Source: Ciona intestinalis (Eukaryota > Chordata > Ascidiacea > Phlebobranchia > Cionidae). From it: a stretch of 64,000 nt of DNA. A model generated the notes under the pieces. The model made no database searches and was not told the DNA's origin. It saw only the letters and a list, made by a program, of their open reading frames with translations. The stretch is taken from NCBI RefSeq assembly GCF_000224145.3, contig NC_020177.2, positions 2,683,649 to 2,747,648 on the forward strand, given 5' to 3'. Shown piece by piece: positions 44,801-54,420 of the stretch (positions within the stretch are counted from its first letter, which is position 1; each line of letters starts with the position of its first letter). The position numbers were made by a program, and so were the translations under genes.

Positions 44801-47800
44801 AATAGAGATCATATATCTTGAGCAACTCGGGCGTTAAACGAACGCGCTTGGTGTTTCCTATCTTCCATAGCTTGACCATCATTTTCTGAGTTCCCTTGAA
44901 CCTAGAAACGTAAGGCAAAGTTTAAATACATTTACTGACCTATAAAACAGATCAACAGGACACAGCATGATGTCATGATTAGTGGCGCAGCCATGGGGGG
45001 TTACCTTGTCGCGACCCCCCCCCTTTAAACCAAAAAAAAATTGAAAAAAAAAATTGAAAATTTTTTGACTAACCCCCCCCCTGCCAGCGCTCTTTCTGTG
45101 AGAAGCAATTGGCCCAATACTCTGGTGAAATTTATAGACCGTATACTTTAATTGTACCTGTGTGTAATGATCCACTTTATTATCACTTTATCTTTCTCCT
45201 GCTTTGATCTTCGTCTTTTCTGTTTGTTCGTCCTCTTCCTTAAACTCTTCTTCCTCCCAACCTCCACCTTGGACTCAATGTTAGGAGCTGATCCTTTGCT
45301 CCTGGACCTCCAGGATGCAGATGGCTCTTCCGGATCAAAAGTGTTTGTATCAAAGGCAAAGTCTTCCCAATCGCTCCCGAAGTCAGTCTCATACTGAGGG
45401 TCATTCATGTAACTGAGAAAACAAGTTGGATTTTAGTTATATAGGCCAGAGCTTCGCAAACTTGTTCATTAAGTATAGTCTTCTAAAATTTTTTTTAACG
45501 GTTAATAGTATAATACATGCAGTACTATGTGTAAAATTGGTATACTCTCGGTGCCCCTAAAGTTTGATGCTAGGGCTCGCTCTTGGGGGTTTAGAAAGCC
45601 CCGATTTAGGGGCCAAACTTTATAAAAATGCTGGGGTGGCTAGAGTAGTCAGACACACAATTCTGTGTATTCACTTTACTGGTATAATTCCTATTGAATG
45701 TTATATGTACGATTAAATTTTAAGGGTTAAAAAAACCCTAATCCTTTGGTTTAAGGTTAGCTGCACTATAGTAAATTGTATAAAATAAAAACTAAATTCA
45801 AGTCATTTGGCAAGTCTTGACAGAGAACCTATTTCATAGAGAATAAAACAGGACAAATTACTCAGCACATAATAATTCGAAGTCACCCACTAACCTGCAC
45901 TTTGAAATTTGTTTTGCCCTTCGTGGTCGCAACGACACTCTGTGCGATGATTCTTCTGCACTGTCATCATTTTTCTCAATATTTGCTGACTCATCCTCCC
46001 CCCACGAGGCTACGGCAGCTCCTTGTTGGGAGAAAGTGACGGAAGCCCCCTCTACGTCAGGGATTAGCACTGGTTGGGGTATAGGGGGTATCTTCTGTCG
46101 TGGTTTTAAAACAGGATGTACAATTGCCGCTTTTTCTGTAACTTTTTCCGGTACGTTATACGTAGTTTTTAAGGTTTTTATGGGGGTTAAATTTTTTGAA
46201 GTTTTCAGAGTTTTCTTAGAAGGGGTGCTTGACAGAGGAACAGGGAGCTTGATTTTGGGGTTAATTCCATTTAAAAGTGCTTGGAAAGTAGAAAACATAT
46301 TGCTGTTAATGTCTCGAGAAGGGTTCTTGTCCAGCGGCACCGAGTTTTGGCGTAAAAACTTGGTTTTTGCCCTTGGCAACAAAATGACTGCATCGTCAAC
46401 AGTTTTTTTGCTTTTTTTCGCCAGTTCTGGGTCGCTGGAACTAAGACGGCGTGAATTTTGAAAATTTTCTGACACATCAGCTTGCACCCCAGAGGTGGTA
46501 GTCATGGGTTTTGAACAACTTTGGTTTTTGTCGGTTTCCAATGTAGTAATAGGTGGGGGTGTGGTATGATGGTATGTATGTCTACGTGAAGTACCAAGCC
46601 TCTTTTTTACAGGTTCTAAAAAAGGATAAAATGCATTAGGGATACACCAATTGCTATTTACTACTTAATATTAATAATAAAATAATTTATAAAAATTAAA
46701 AATAATAAAAAACAACAACCTTTATTTGTCTCTTCGATTATTGTGGCAAAAATTAAAGAATGTGAAATGAAAAGACAAGATATAACGACAAAACGACAGT
46801 TGTTAAAACACAGTAAGTGACAAGTGTATAAAACACAGTTAGTGTATAAAACATAGTTAGATTTATTTAGAGAAAAAAGCGTGGCTGCTACAGCAAGCAG
46901 ACATACAATGGTTTAAATATTTCGAGGCCTATTAATGGAAAAGTGAGCATAAATATTTGGCAAGCAAAAATCAAACTAACGGAGTACCCAAAAATTATAA
47001 TAAAAGAAAACAGGTATTTTAAATTTATGAAAAACACAAAATAAATAAAATATTTTTGGTATTTTTTTACCTTTTTGTTCGTCTGATGCACCATCTAATT
47101 GTGGTATGACATCATCAATGATGACATCATCATCTTCCACATCAAATAGAAAATCTTCGATCCCGCTTTCCCAAGGCTGAGTCATCACATAGCTTTCATG
47201 ACTCAGCACATTTTCAGCATTTCTATTGCAAATTAAAACCAGTTAAAAAAATGTAGGATAGGGTTTCATAAGCAGACAAAATTTTGGGTGCAACTAACCC
47301 TTTATTTTGGCAAATGTGTCATATTTGTTAAAATTCCAACCCAGTGGTCACTATTGGGTTGTCNNNNNNNNNNNNNNNNNNNNNNNNNNNNNNNNNNNNN
47401 NNNNNNNNNNNNNACCATGATACGGCACGAGAAGGTACGGAAATATGCGATGAATATGCATACACGTAGTTTGACCTGTTGTAAAATAAACTTTATTTTA
47501 AAGGATTCTATTTGAATAAAAGTCTGACAACGCCATTTAGCCGAAATATATATTTCTCTTATATTATACAATTCGCTGGCCTAAATTTTTCTCTGTTACG
47601 TTTTCGAAGCACCAGATTCTTACTGTATTTCTTTTCACCAGAATCGCACGGCTTTATCAGCACCAGATCAAGGTTAGAGAGAATTTATTCATTATATATA
47701 TATATTTAAGAGGTGGTTTTACTTTTTACAAACCTTCACATATATTTATTGAAACTATGCGAAAGCAATAATGAATATCTGGTCAAAAATCCCATTCATC

Positions 47801-48473
47801 TCTATTTAGTGATACAGCAATATTAACGAAACAATAATATTTAACACAATATCAACAAAATTATCTGGTCAAAATTCCTATTGATTCCTATTAGTGGTAC
47901 ACCATTTATCCGCGAAAACACCACAAAATAAATTTTAACTCAAAAAAAAAAATTTAAAGTAAAATCACATGTGCAGTGTACCTATCATACTCTGCAGACC
48001 ATACTGGTATTTTGCAAACTATGTCCCGTTCTTAATTGTACAAACATTATACCATATAGTGGTAATCCACTAATCCTTTAGTTGGTGGCCACGTTAAATT
48101 TTGGTTTCAAAATGTTCTATAGCCCTCACTAATACCTGCTGTCTAAAAGAAGCAGCACGATTTCGTGTACTTTTAAAGTTAATTTTCGATACGGACGCCT
48201 AAGTTTTTTCAAAAAAATTATACAGTGGGTATCAGTGAGACCTAAGTAACATTTTGAAACCAAAATTTCAGGTGGCCACCTGCTTAAGGATTACCAACAA
48301 AACACACCTGCAGGAGTGGAACCAAACACTCTCAAAACTGGAACCTGTGTCACTTTGCTTTTTTTAAATTCAGAAAATGTGACATCCAAGTTTTCCACTG
48401 GCTTTGCCATGTACGAATCCACCGATACTGCCCTCAGAGAAAATACTTTTTCTTTATCTTGTTGAGTAGACAT
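29542..48473 (-). CDS. REV3L: REV3L, DNA polymerase zeta catalytic subunit
   Basis: Visible exons: 48308-48473, 47071-47222, 45895-46615, 45158-45412, 42858-44901, 42154-42394, 41410-41583, 39530-40943, 37555-39053, 35385-37469, 34610-34848, 33594-33912, 32752-32982, 32325-32513, 31400-31539, 30572-30893, 30013-30174, 29542-29694; about 3500 codons. Polymerase zeta extends DNA past lesions (translesion synthesis) in the nucleus. The N-terminus has [13 protein letters not shown], as in vertebrate REV3. The centre is long, disordered and lysine/serine-rich, with a conserved [13 protein letters not shown] block. The family B exonuclease-like and polymerase domains follow, with motif [10 protein letters not shown], motif [17 protein letters not shown] and motif C YGDTDS, then CysA and CysB clusters. 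The exons for most of the N-terminal domain are missing: the phases of the first two visible exons do not fit each other, and a gap at 47364-47413 lies between. Two one-base-type frame breaks, near 40700 and 35555, are probably sequence errors. Confidence 0.95.
30208..30330. mobile_element. Truncated MITE in REV3L intron
   Basis: The left end is duplicated (GGGGTAAGATGGTTCATG and GGGGTAAGATGGTCCATG). The right end is lost. Confidence 0.6.
31178..31364. mobile_element. MITE in REV3L intron
   Basis: Complete GGGTGGGG-family copy, about 36 bp from exon 31400-31539. Confidence 0.85.
31715..32020. mobile_element. Non-autonomous hAT-type element, copy 2
   Basis: 306 bp with termini CAGTGCTATTCAACC and GGTTGAAGAGCACTG and a perfect 8-bp target duplication TTTTAGCA (31707-31714 and 32021-32028). 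It is shorter than the 383-bp copy at 24935. It lies in the REV3L intron between 31539 and 32325. Confidence 0.92.
33105..33215. repeat. Dispersed repeat shared with 47521-47655
   Basis: It contains TATTTAGGCGAAATATATAT and, 60 bp on, AGCACCAAATCCTTACT. The same ordered blocks occur at 47521-47655. It resembles the 3' region of Penelope-like elements in having a CTGANGA...GAAA arrangement, here mutated. Confidence 0.5.
33370..33555. mobile_element. MITE in REV3L intron
   Basis: GGGTGGGG family. It ends about 38 bp from the donor of exon 33594-33912. Confidence 0.8.
33948..34132 (-). mobile_element. SINE fragment in REV3L intron
   Basis: Tail and body of the tRNA-derived SINE. The head is missing. 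Confidence 0.7.
34285..34609 (+). repeat. SINE fragment with amplified 3' tail
   Basis: SINE body at 34285-34440. It is followed by five tandem copies of AAAAATAAATAAGTTACATT plus CATTC, the 3' terminus of the SINE. The array runs right up to the splice donor of the REV3L motif A exon at 34610. Confidence 0.75.
35027..35345 (-). mobile_element. Full-length tRNA-derived SINE in REV3L intron
   Basis: All parts are present. The tRNA-like head is at 35290-35345 (complement of GTTAGTGCGCTTGC and GGTTCAAGGATCG) and the tail is at 35027-35060. Confidence 0.8.
39209..39407. mobile_element. MITE in REV3L intron
   Basis: Complete GGGTGGGG-family copy, between exons 39053 and 39530. Confidence 0.85.
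41769..41803. repeat. (TA)n microsatellite in REV3L intron
   Basis: About 17 TA units. Confidence 0.95.
41805..41950 (-). mobile_element. Degenerate SINE fragment
   Basis: CAACTTGGATAACTTATAAGTCACC and the following blocks match the SINE body weakly. Confidence 0.45.
42470..42597 (-). mobile_element. SINE tail fragment in REV3L intron
   Basis: GAATGAATGTAACTTG, GCCGGAAAACAACAG and CACCTCGTGCCAGCTTACGA match the 3' half of the SINE. Confidence 0.75.
43440..44280 (-). repeat. 30-bp coding minisatellite in REV3L (VNQT repeat)
   Basis: About 28 units of roughly 10 residues with consensus SPVNQTxxVx, in frame within exon 42858-44901. There are two sub-types: VNQT-rich toward the N-terminal side and VNQNLGS-rich toward the C-terminal side. 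Such polar repeats are likely disordered. No vertebrate counterpart is known to me. Confidence 0.9.
46720..46915. repeat. Dispersed repeat (TTATTTGTCTCTTCGATTA family)
   Basis: Shares ordered blocks with 58146-58325 (CTTTATTTGTCTCTTCGATTA, ACGACAAAACGACAGTTGTT, AAGCGTGGCTGCTACA). Weaker relatives lie at 57405-57560 and 17675-17760. It lies in an REV3L intron. Confidence 0.6.
47364..47413. other. Assembly gap (50 N) in REV3L
   Basis: It lies inside a SINE copy (47330 onward) and inside the intron where the REV3L N-terminal domain exons should be. Confidence 0.95.
47521..47655. repeat. Dispersed repeat shared with 33105-33215
   Basis: CTGACAACGCCATTTAGCCG, then GAAATATATAT, then AGCACCAGATTCTTACTG. 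It is immediately preceded by a 16-nt string resembling the Ciona spliced leader (47505-47520). Confidence 0.5.
48060..48296. mobile_element. Fold-back element in REV3L intron 1
   Basis: The two ends are imperfect inverted repeats of about 65 bp sharing GGTAATCC, GGTGGCCAC and ATTTTGGTTTCAAAATGTT. The interior is short and has no coding frame. It is adjacent to the donor of REV3L exon 1 (48308). Confidence 0.75.
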
Positions 48474-49120
48474 TTTTAATAATAATATTCACATGCTAGA
48501 AAAATATTAAGGAGTCTTGTAAGAATGAAAACATATATAGCTACGTGTAAAGTAAGAAATCTTGTAACTTGATATCATATAATTCTGGCGGGAGAAAAAT
48601 GTGCTATATAATCGCCTTTTAATTTTAACCAAAATATTTTAAAAACTAAATTCAAAACAGAGATCACCCTCATTATAAAATTGAGACATTTCGATGCAAT
48701 TAATACTCATGCAAAAGTAAAATGTACGAGAAGGCGCTAATAATATTTTGGTCGGTGCGTAGTTCGTTTGTGGTGCAAAACTGCACGACCATGGCAGTGT
48801 TGCATGATTATTATTTCAAAGAATGTCAACTGTATTTATACTTATCAAATTTTATTGAAATTTAATTAATTTATGTATCTACGGTATATAACACTAAATA
48901 AGTGGTTCGAAAAAGTTTAAGTTCCGTTTTGTTTTGTTATCAATGTTTTGGCATAAAGCGTTCATTCTGTTGGCAACACAGATAAACCTTTTTCTCAAGA
49001 AAAAGGAAAAATCCCGTCATTTGTTTTGCTGTTCACATTTGGTTTAACATGCTGCAGTGTGTACAACTACGTTAGAGAAACATATCTGCAATCATCCACC
49101 AATTACGCCAACAAAATTGA
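48474..49120. promoter_or_regulatory. Shared 5' region of REV3L and OXA1L
   Basis: The two start codons are 647 bp apart and divergent. No TATA box is placed with confidence. A bidirectional promoter is inferred from the layout. The last roughly 160 bp are also open in a different frame on the plus strand. Confidence 0.5.
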
Positions 49121-52100
49121 ATGTGGACTTCTAGGGCTTTACGTTTGTGCTGTGGGAACTCTTCAGCGAATTGCCGGTAAACGCATAGCTCGATTCATAT
49201 AAACAGCATAGTATAGTGCAGATAGTTTCAACAGAAAAAAAAGTCTGTTGCTTAAGCTGAACTTTTTCTTACAGATATGCCGCTTTTCTTCTCCAGTCTA
49301 ATGCTCGGAATTACACAAACTTCTCCCCTTATTTGACTATTTCGTCTTCAAACATCTCAACTAAAACAAAACAGACATTTCTGACAAAAACGTCTCTCCC
49401 CATGGACCTAAGATTACGAAATATTTCACTTTTTGGTTCAAAAAATGAGACGACTGCTGTAAATGTGACGGAACTTAGCAATTCAAGTGAAACTGCGAAC
49501 TCACACGAACTTAACTTTACGAACTATCCTCCAAGCAGTGAAACAAATTTAAGTGAAAATTTGGACGCCTCTGTTTTAGGGGAACATGTTGAAGTCGTTA
49601 GCCAAAGCTTTGCAGAACTTGGGTAGGTTGTGTTAAAGTGAATGTATTTTTTGACACTGTTGAATGAATGAATGTGACTTTTTGGGGGATTGACTTTTTT
49701 CCTTCTGGCTGGCAATTTGAACAACCCATTAGTGATTACTAAGTTGGACAAATTGCGATTAAGTGTTTTGCCCAAAGACACATACGCCCACAGCATAGCA
49801 GAGGCGAGCTTTGAACCCATAATCTTTAGGTTAGAGACAGGAGTGCTAACCATTGTTTTGGATTTGGTTGTGTAAAAGTAAAATGTATTTAATTGATACT
49901 AAAAATGCAGTTGTTGTCAAACATAGGAAATCTTCATAACTAACCAGACTGCAGAGTATGGCAGGTGCACAAGCGATTTTTTTACAGACTTTTGGTGATG
50001 CACGTCACAATTTGTCCCACGCACCCCAAATAATTAAACAAAGAAAAAAATACGTATCAAATTAAGTAAGATTTCCTAACGTGGCTTGAAAATGAACATG
50101 CTTTGCACGCAGATTTTTAATAATAGCACGCTCGCACGCGAAAAATAACCGTCTTGCATGTGCGAGATTTCGTCAAGAACTGCCATACTCTTCAGACTGG
50201 ATAACTAATGTGTTAAATAAATTAGTTCAGTCATTTTTTAACCAATTTGTTGTATAGACTTGGTGGATGGGATTGGCCGCATCATTGGATTCAGAGTATG
50301 CTGGAATTCCTCAATGTTCAACTTGGTGTGCCCTGGATACCTGCAATTGCAATTGCAACACTAACTCTGCGTCTTCTTGCTTTACCTGCTTATATAAGAA
50401 TGAGATCTTTTATAGCGCGATCACATAACAGTCAGCCAGAACAGGTAACATATTGAAAATAAATTTCAAAAAAGTCAATGCAAAAATTCATAATGATAAA
50501 ACTTTGGAAAAAAGGTCAAAATTTTGGGTCTTTTTACCCAGCTGTTGCCATTTTTTTCAATTCATTTCTGGGTACTGCCCAGAAATGGTGCACCATTTAG
50601 TTTTTTATGGAAATACATTTGAATATCGATTTTATTAATCAGGACAGCTGCTCAAGTTGTTTACCAACCGCATTACCACATACCTAATTCTCTTTATAAA
50701 ACTGTCTGTTATGAATTTATGAGTATACTATGGATAAATGTATATATATGATAATATGTATATATATTTATAAAAATTAGTAAAATTGGATGATTTATAT
50801 TTAAATGTTTTTTCATAAATGTCTACATGGTTCACAAACTAGGACAGCTTGTAGGCCTATATATATACATAACTACACATATACAAATTTATTATGTATA
50901 TACCCTTAAAAAAACATGTATTCCTAGATGCGCTTACAAGCAGCTGCAAAAAGTGCGACATCAAAATTGGAGCAACAACGAAAAATGTTGGAATATATGG
51001 ATTTCTTGCGTGAAAAAAATATAAACCCTGTTAAAGCTTTGCTTTACCAACTTCCTATTGGAATCACCTTTTTATCTTTTTTCTCTGCCATGAGAGGCAT
51101 GACACAGGTGGTTTGATTTTTTGAATGTAATGAATGTTATTTTATCCTAGAGTAGTGGAAAAACAACATTCGTTATCACACGGGTGTTTTGTTTCATACA
51201 CCTCATGCCAGCTAACATTTCCCAAGTATGTTACTTTGTGGATGAAAATCCTAAAAACGATTTTAATTTGCAAACTTTGTTTTTGGGAGATTTCCCTCCT
51301 TTGCAAACTCTGCTTTTGGTGAAAAAAATGTTTAGTTTTGGCCCAAGGCTTTTGGGGCAGCTACAAAAATTAAATATAACATATATATATGTATAAATCA
51401 AATATAATATATATATGTATATACATAAAAATCGATAATATATATGTTTTTTGCACAAATTTGATTATTTAGGCAAAAGTCCCGAGTTTAATGGAAGGGG
51501 GTGCGTTATGGTTCACCGATTTAACCATCGTCGACCCATATTTCCTGCTACCCACCCTGTCGTGCACCTCACTATATCTACTCTTCCGTTTTGGTGGGGC
51601 AGCTACAGAAGTGGGGCCAATGGCTGAAGTACCTTTTGTGAGTAAAAATTTGTTTATAGAAATTCCGATTTTTTTTGGTAAAATGCAATGGCGAAACTAG
51701 TATTATAAAATAAGGCATAAAAACCTGCATATTTGTCATACATTTTTACATTCTATAAATTGGTAGTAAGATAATGATTAAATTCTAGCTAAATGTGTCC
51801 AACATAACCTTAAATGAGTCTTTTTTTAAAGAAGGCTATTTCGAGCACACATGCTAAAACAGAAGTCATTTATAAATTCGCTAAAGTTTTGTACCAAACT
51901 TTTTCAATATTTCATCCTTATGAAGCTATTTACCAAAATATATGAATAGTAGGATGCAGGAAGATGGGATGCATTTTCATTCTATTTTTTGTCCAATTTG
52001 TTACTAAACAAAGAAAATTCCAAAAATTATAAAACCGTCTCCTCACAACTCCCCATAGACTTTTGGAAATTGTTTAAAACACGACCAAGTTTTTTGGATA

Positions 52101-52819
52101 TTATATGCAGTGCTAAAGGTGTCCCGTTCCCCCCGCTTTACTATATTATTTTTATACATATTCTTAGATGCGAAAAGTGATTCTGTATTCTCCGTTTGTA
52201 ATGTTGCCATTCCTGGTTTACCAACCTTCAATTATGTTCATATTCTGGATAACGAGTAACACCTTTTCATTCTTTCTTCTGCAATTATTTAAACGGCCAG
52301 AAGTAGAAAGGTAAAACTAGGGATTTGTAAAAAAAATAATAGGTTACTGGGCCCGTTTTTTAACATTGAAGGCAAGTTTGTCCTTGACACTTAACGGCAA
52401 TTGCTCCAACTCCGTCATTCTTTTGGGTTGTATGAATTGTTCGTCATACATTCCAAAAAAAAAAAAAAAACTTTCTTAAGAACAATTACTCCCAATGTAA
52501 CATACATGGTAACTCGTAAGGGAGCACAAGGTGATGAAACAGAACATTCGTGAACATTTTATAATGACTGTCGTTGCTCCTCCATGCCCGGAAAAAAATC
52601 ATTTTTATTTTTTGGCCCAGGTACTTCGGGATCCCAAAAAGGGTGGTCCATCCGAAAGCACTAATGGATGAAATGGCTACAATGATGAACCCAATGAAAA
52701 TGATGCAGAAAATAAACGAGGAGAGAAGACTCGCTGAGAATGCGAAGATGAAGATTCAGAAACACATGGAAGAGATAGATCGATTCTCTAAGCAGCAGAA
52801 ACAAAAGAAAAGTCTTTAG
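49121..52819 (+). CDS. OXA1L: OXA1L, mitochondrial inner-membrane insertase
   Basis: Seven exons: 49121-49176, 49275-49622, 50258-50444, 50928-51107, 51473-51637, 52168-52310 and 52621-52819, total 1278 nt, 425 residues, close to human OXA1L. Phases agree throughout. The N-terminus MWTSRALRLCCGNSSANCR is basic and hydroxylated, as expected of a mitochondrial presequence. The family core starts at SFAELGLGGWDWPHHW and has the YidC/Oxa1 membrane segments: GVPWIPAIAIATLTLRLLAL, LLYQLPIGITFLSFFSAMRG, DPYFLLPTLSCTSLYLLF and the pair around SPFVMLPFLVYQPSIMFIFW. A charged C-terminal tail (AKMKIQKHMEEIDRF) would face the matrix ribosome. It inserts mitochondrially and nuclear-encoded proteins into the inner membrane. 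The start is chosen because it alone joins in frame to exon 2. The exon 4 donor could also be three bases later. Confidence 0.93.
49664..49856 (-). mobile_element. SINE copy in OXA1L intron 2
   Basis: Head at the right (complement of GGTTCAAAGCTCG). The middle is deleted. Confidence 0.75.
51122..51245 (-). mobile_element. SINE tail fragment in OXA1L intron 4
   Basis: TTATCACACGGGTGTTTTGT and CACCTCATGCCAGC match the 3' part of the SINE. Confidence 0.7.
51945..52146. mobile_element. MITE in OXA1L intron 5
   Basis: A GGGTGGGG-family copy ending 22 bp before exon 52168-52310, so its end lies within the branch-site region of the intron. Confidence 0.8.
52370..52592 (+). mobile_element. SINE copy in OXA1L intron 6
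   Basis: Body and tail of the SINE with an A-run at 52457-52471. It ends 28 bp before the last exon. Confidence 0.7.
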
Positions 52820-52827
52820 GAAATTTT

Positions 52828-52833
52828 AATAAA
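52828..52833 (+). promoter_or_regulatory. Candidate polyadenylation signal of OXA1L
   Basis: AATAAA eight bases after the stop codon. This would give a very short 3' UTR. Confidence 0.45.
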
Positions 52834-52887
52834 TTATTTAAACGATTGGGTTGAATTGAATACGTAAATGTTAGCGATATTCTCGCA

Positions 52888-53275
52888 GTGCGAGGCGCCT
52901 ACAGTCGTTATAACACAGATGTTCTGTTTTATACACCTCGTTCCCGCTTACAAGTCGACAAAAAGTGGTTAGCGCGCCTGCCTGTGAGGTAATTGGTTCA
53001 AGGCTCGTCGCTGCTACCATTGGGGCGTATTTGTCCTAGTGCAAAACACTTGTCACTGATGGGTTGTCCAAATTATCAGTCACACCACAGCCTACTAGAG
53101 ATATTTAACTCGAGTAGGCCGTGGTCACACATAAAAAATCCTATAAAAAATAATCACCCACAAAGTAACATACTTGGTAAATCGTAAGCTGGCACGAGGA
53201 GTACGAAACAGAACACCCGTTTAACGACTGTCGTTTTCCGGCCACGCGAGGATAAATAAGTTGCATTCATCCATA
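52888..53275. mobile_element. Inverted SINE pair
   Basis: A minus-strand tail fragment at 52888-52955 faces a near full-length plus-strand copy at 52957-53275 (head AAGTGGTTAGCGCGCCTGCC). The two tails could pair in RNA. Confidence 0.75.
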
Positions 53276-53568
53276 GAAGGTTACTGTGATTAATATAGGC
53301 TCACGAATTTGGATTGTTTAGTTTGGCGTAAATGCATTTTGATTTGATAAATTATCCGCTTCGTATATCACAGCCAAGTGCAAGGCAAAAAAGTACTGAG
53401 ATGGCAGTTATATCTAATCGAGCCACGAGCGTGTGGGTCATACAGGAAATGAGCCAAGTTAAAGTTTGGGTTAGAAAAGTATTAGGTTTTTAAAATACTT
53501 ACCGCGTTGTAACGATGCATCAATTTAACTCGAGTTTTCAAATTTATAAAACCAGCGAAGATATTAAA

Positions 53569-53738
53569 TGAATGAATGTAACTGTATCCTCGCGTGGCCG
53601 GAAAACCACAGTCGATTTTTTTATGTATGGGAGTATAGCTGATAATTTTGACAACCCTTTAGTGTTTGGTGGGTTGTAGCAATTGCCGTTAGAGGCAGTT
53701 TAGAGGTAGGCACGCTAACCACTTTGCCACGGGGCCGG
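53569..53738 (-). mobile_element. SINE copy with internal deletion
   Basis: The tail and head ends are both present and about 150 bp of the body is missing. Confidence 0.75.
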
Positions 53739-53777
53739 AGGAAATCAGCAACAAAACGACAAGCACACACACATTAA

Positions 53778-53969
53778 TAAAGTAGGGTGGGGGAATATAT
53801 AGGAAACCTTTTAATTCTGTTTTCTCGTCCCATTTAGTAGTAAACAAAGAATTATAAAGCTGTATCCTCATGACTCCCACAGACCGTTGTTTATAATTGT
53901 TTAAAACACGATCAGGATATTTTGGTATTATGTGCTAAAGGTGTCCCATCTTCCCCCACCCTACTATAT
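53778..53969. mobile_element. MITE (GGGTGGGG family)
   Basis: Right end intact. The left end has GGGGGAATATATAGG in place of the usual GATGGGACA. Confidence 0.8.
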
Positions 53970-54060
53970 ATAGAATTGCGGGTAAACTCTAATGCTACTG
54001 CAAGCTGTAAGGGAATTTTAGTTTAATTTTGTTATAACTACACAGTTCTTTGAGCACTTT

Positions 54061-54256
54061 AATAGAGTAGGGTGGGGAAGATGGGACACCTTTTATCTCC
54101 ACTTTTTCCCATTAAGTACTAAACAAAGAATATTCAAAGAATTATTCAACCGTATCCTCACGACTCCCCATAGACCGTTGTTAATTGTTTAAAACACGAT
54201 CAGGATGTTAGGATATTATGTGTTAAAGGTGTCCCATCTTCCCCCACCCTACTATA
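54061..54256. mobile_element. MITE (GGGTGGGG family)
   Basis: Complete copy, 92 bp from the previous one and in the same orientation. Confidence 0.85.
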
Positions 54257-54292
54257 TGTCAATATTTCTAATATGTGATTCTAACTGTAACT

Positions 54293-54420
54293 AGTACTGT
54301 GGGGTAAGATGGCTACCGTTAGCACCCAAATCTCATATTTCCCAACCGTGTTTTTAACAACCAACAACGCTGTTTTACAACATCAAAACGACAATCGTTC
54401 AAACCCGCTATGGATAAAAA
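54293..54420. mobile_element. Truncated MITE (second subfamily)
   Basis: Left half only. Starts TACTGTGGGGTAAGATGG and fades after CAACAACGCTG. Confidence 0.65.

Noticed and set aside
45858-45894. REV3L exon reading on to a stop at 45858
   Set aside because: A donor at 45894 joins in phase to the next conserved exon, so the read-through is intron sequence.
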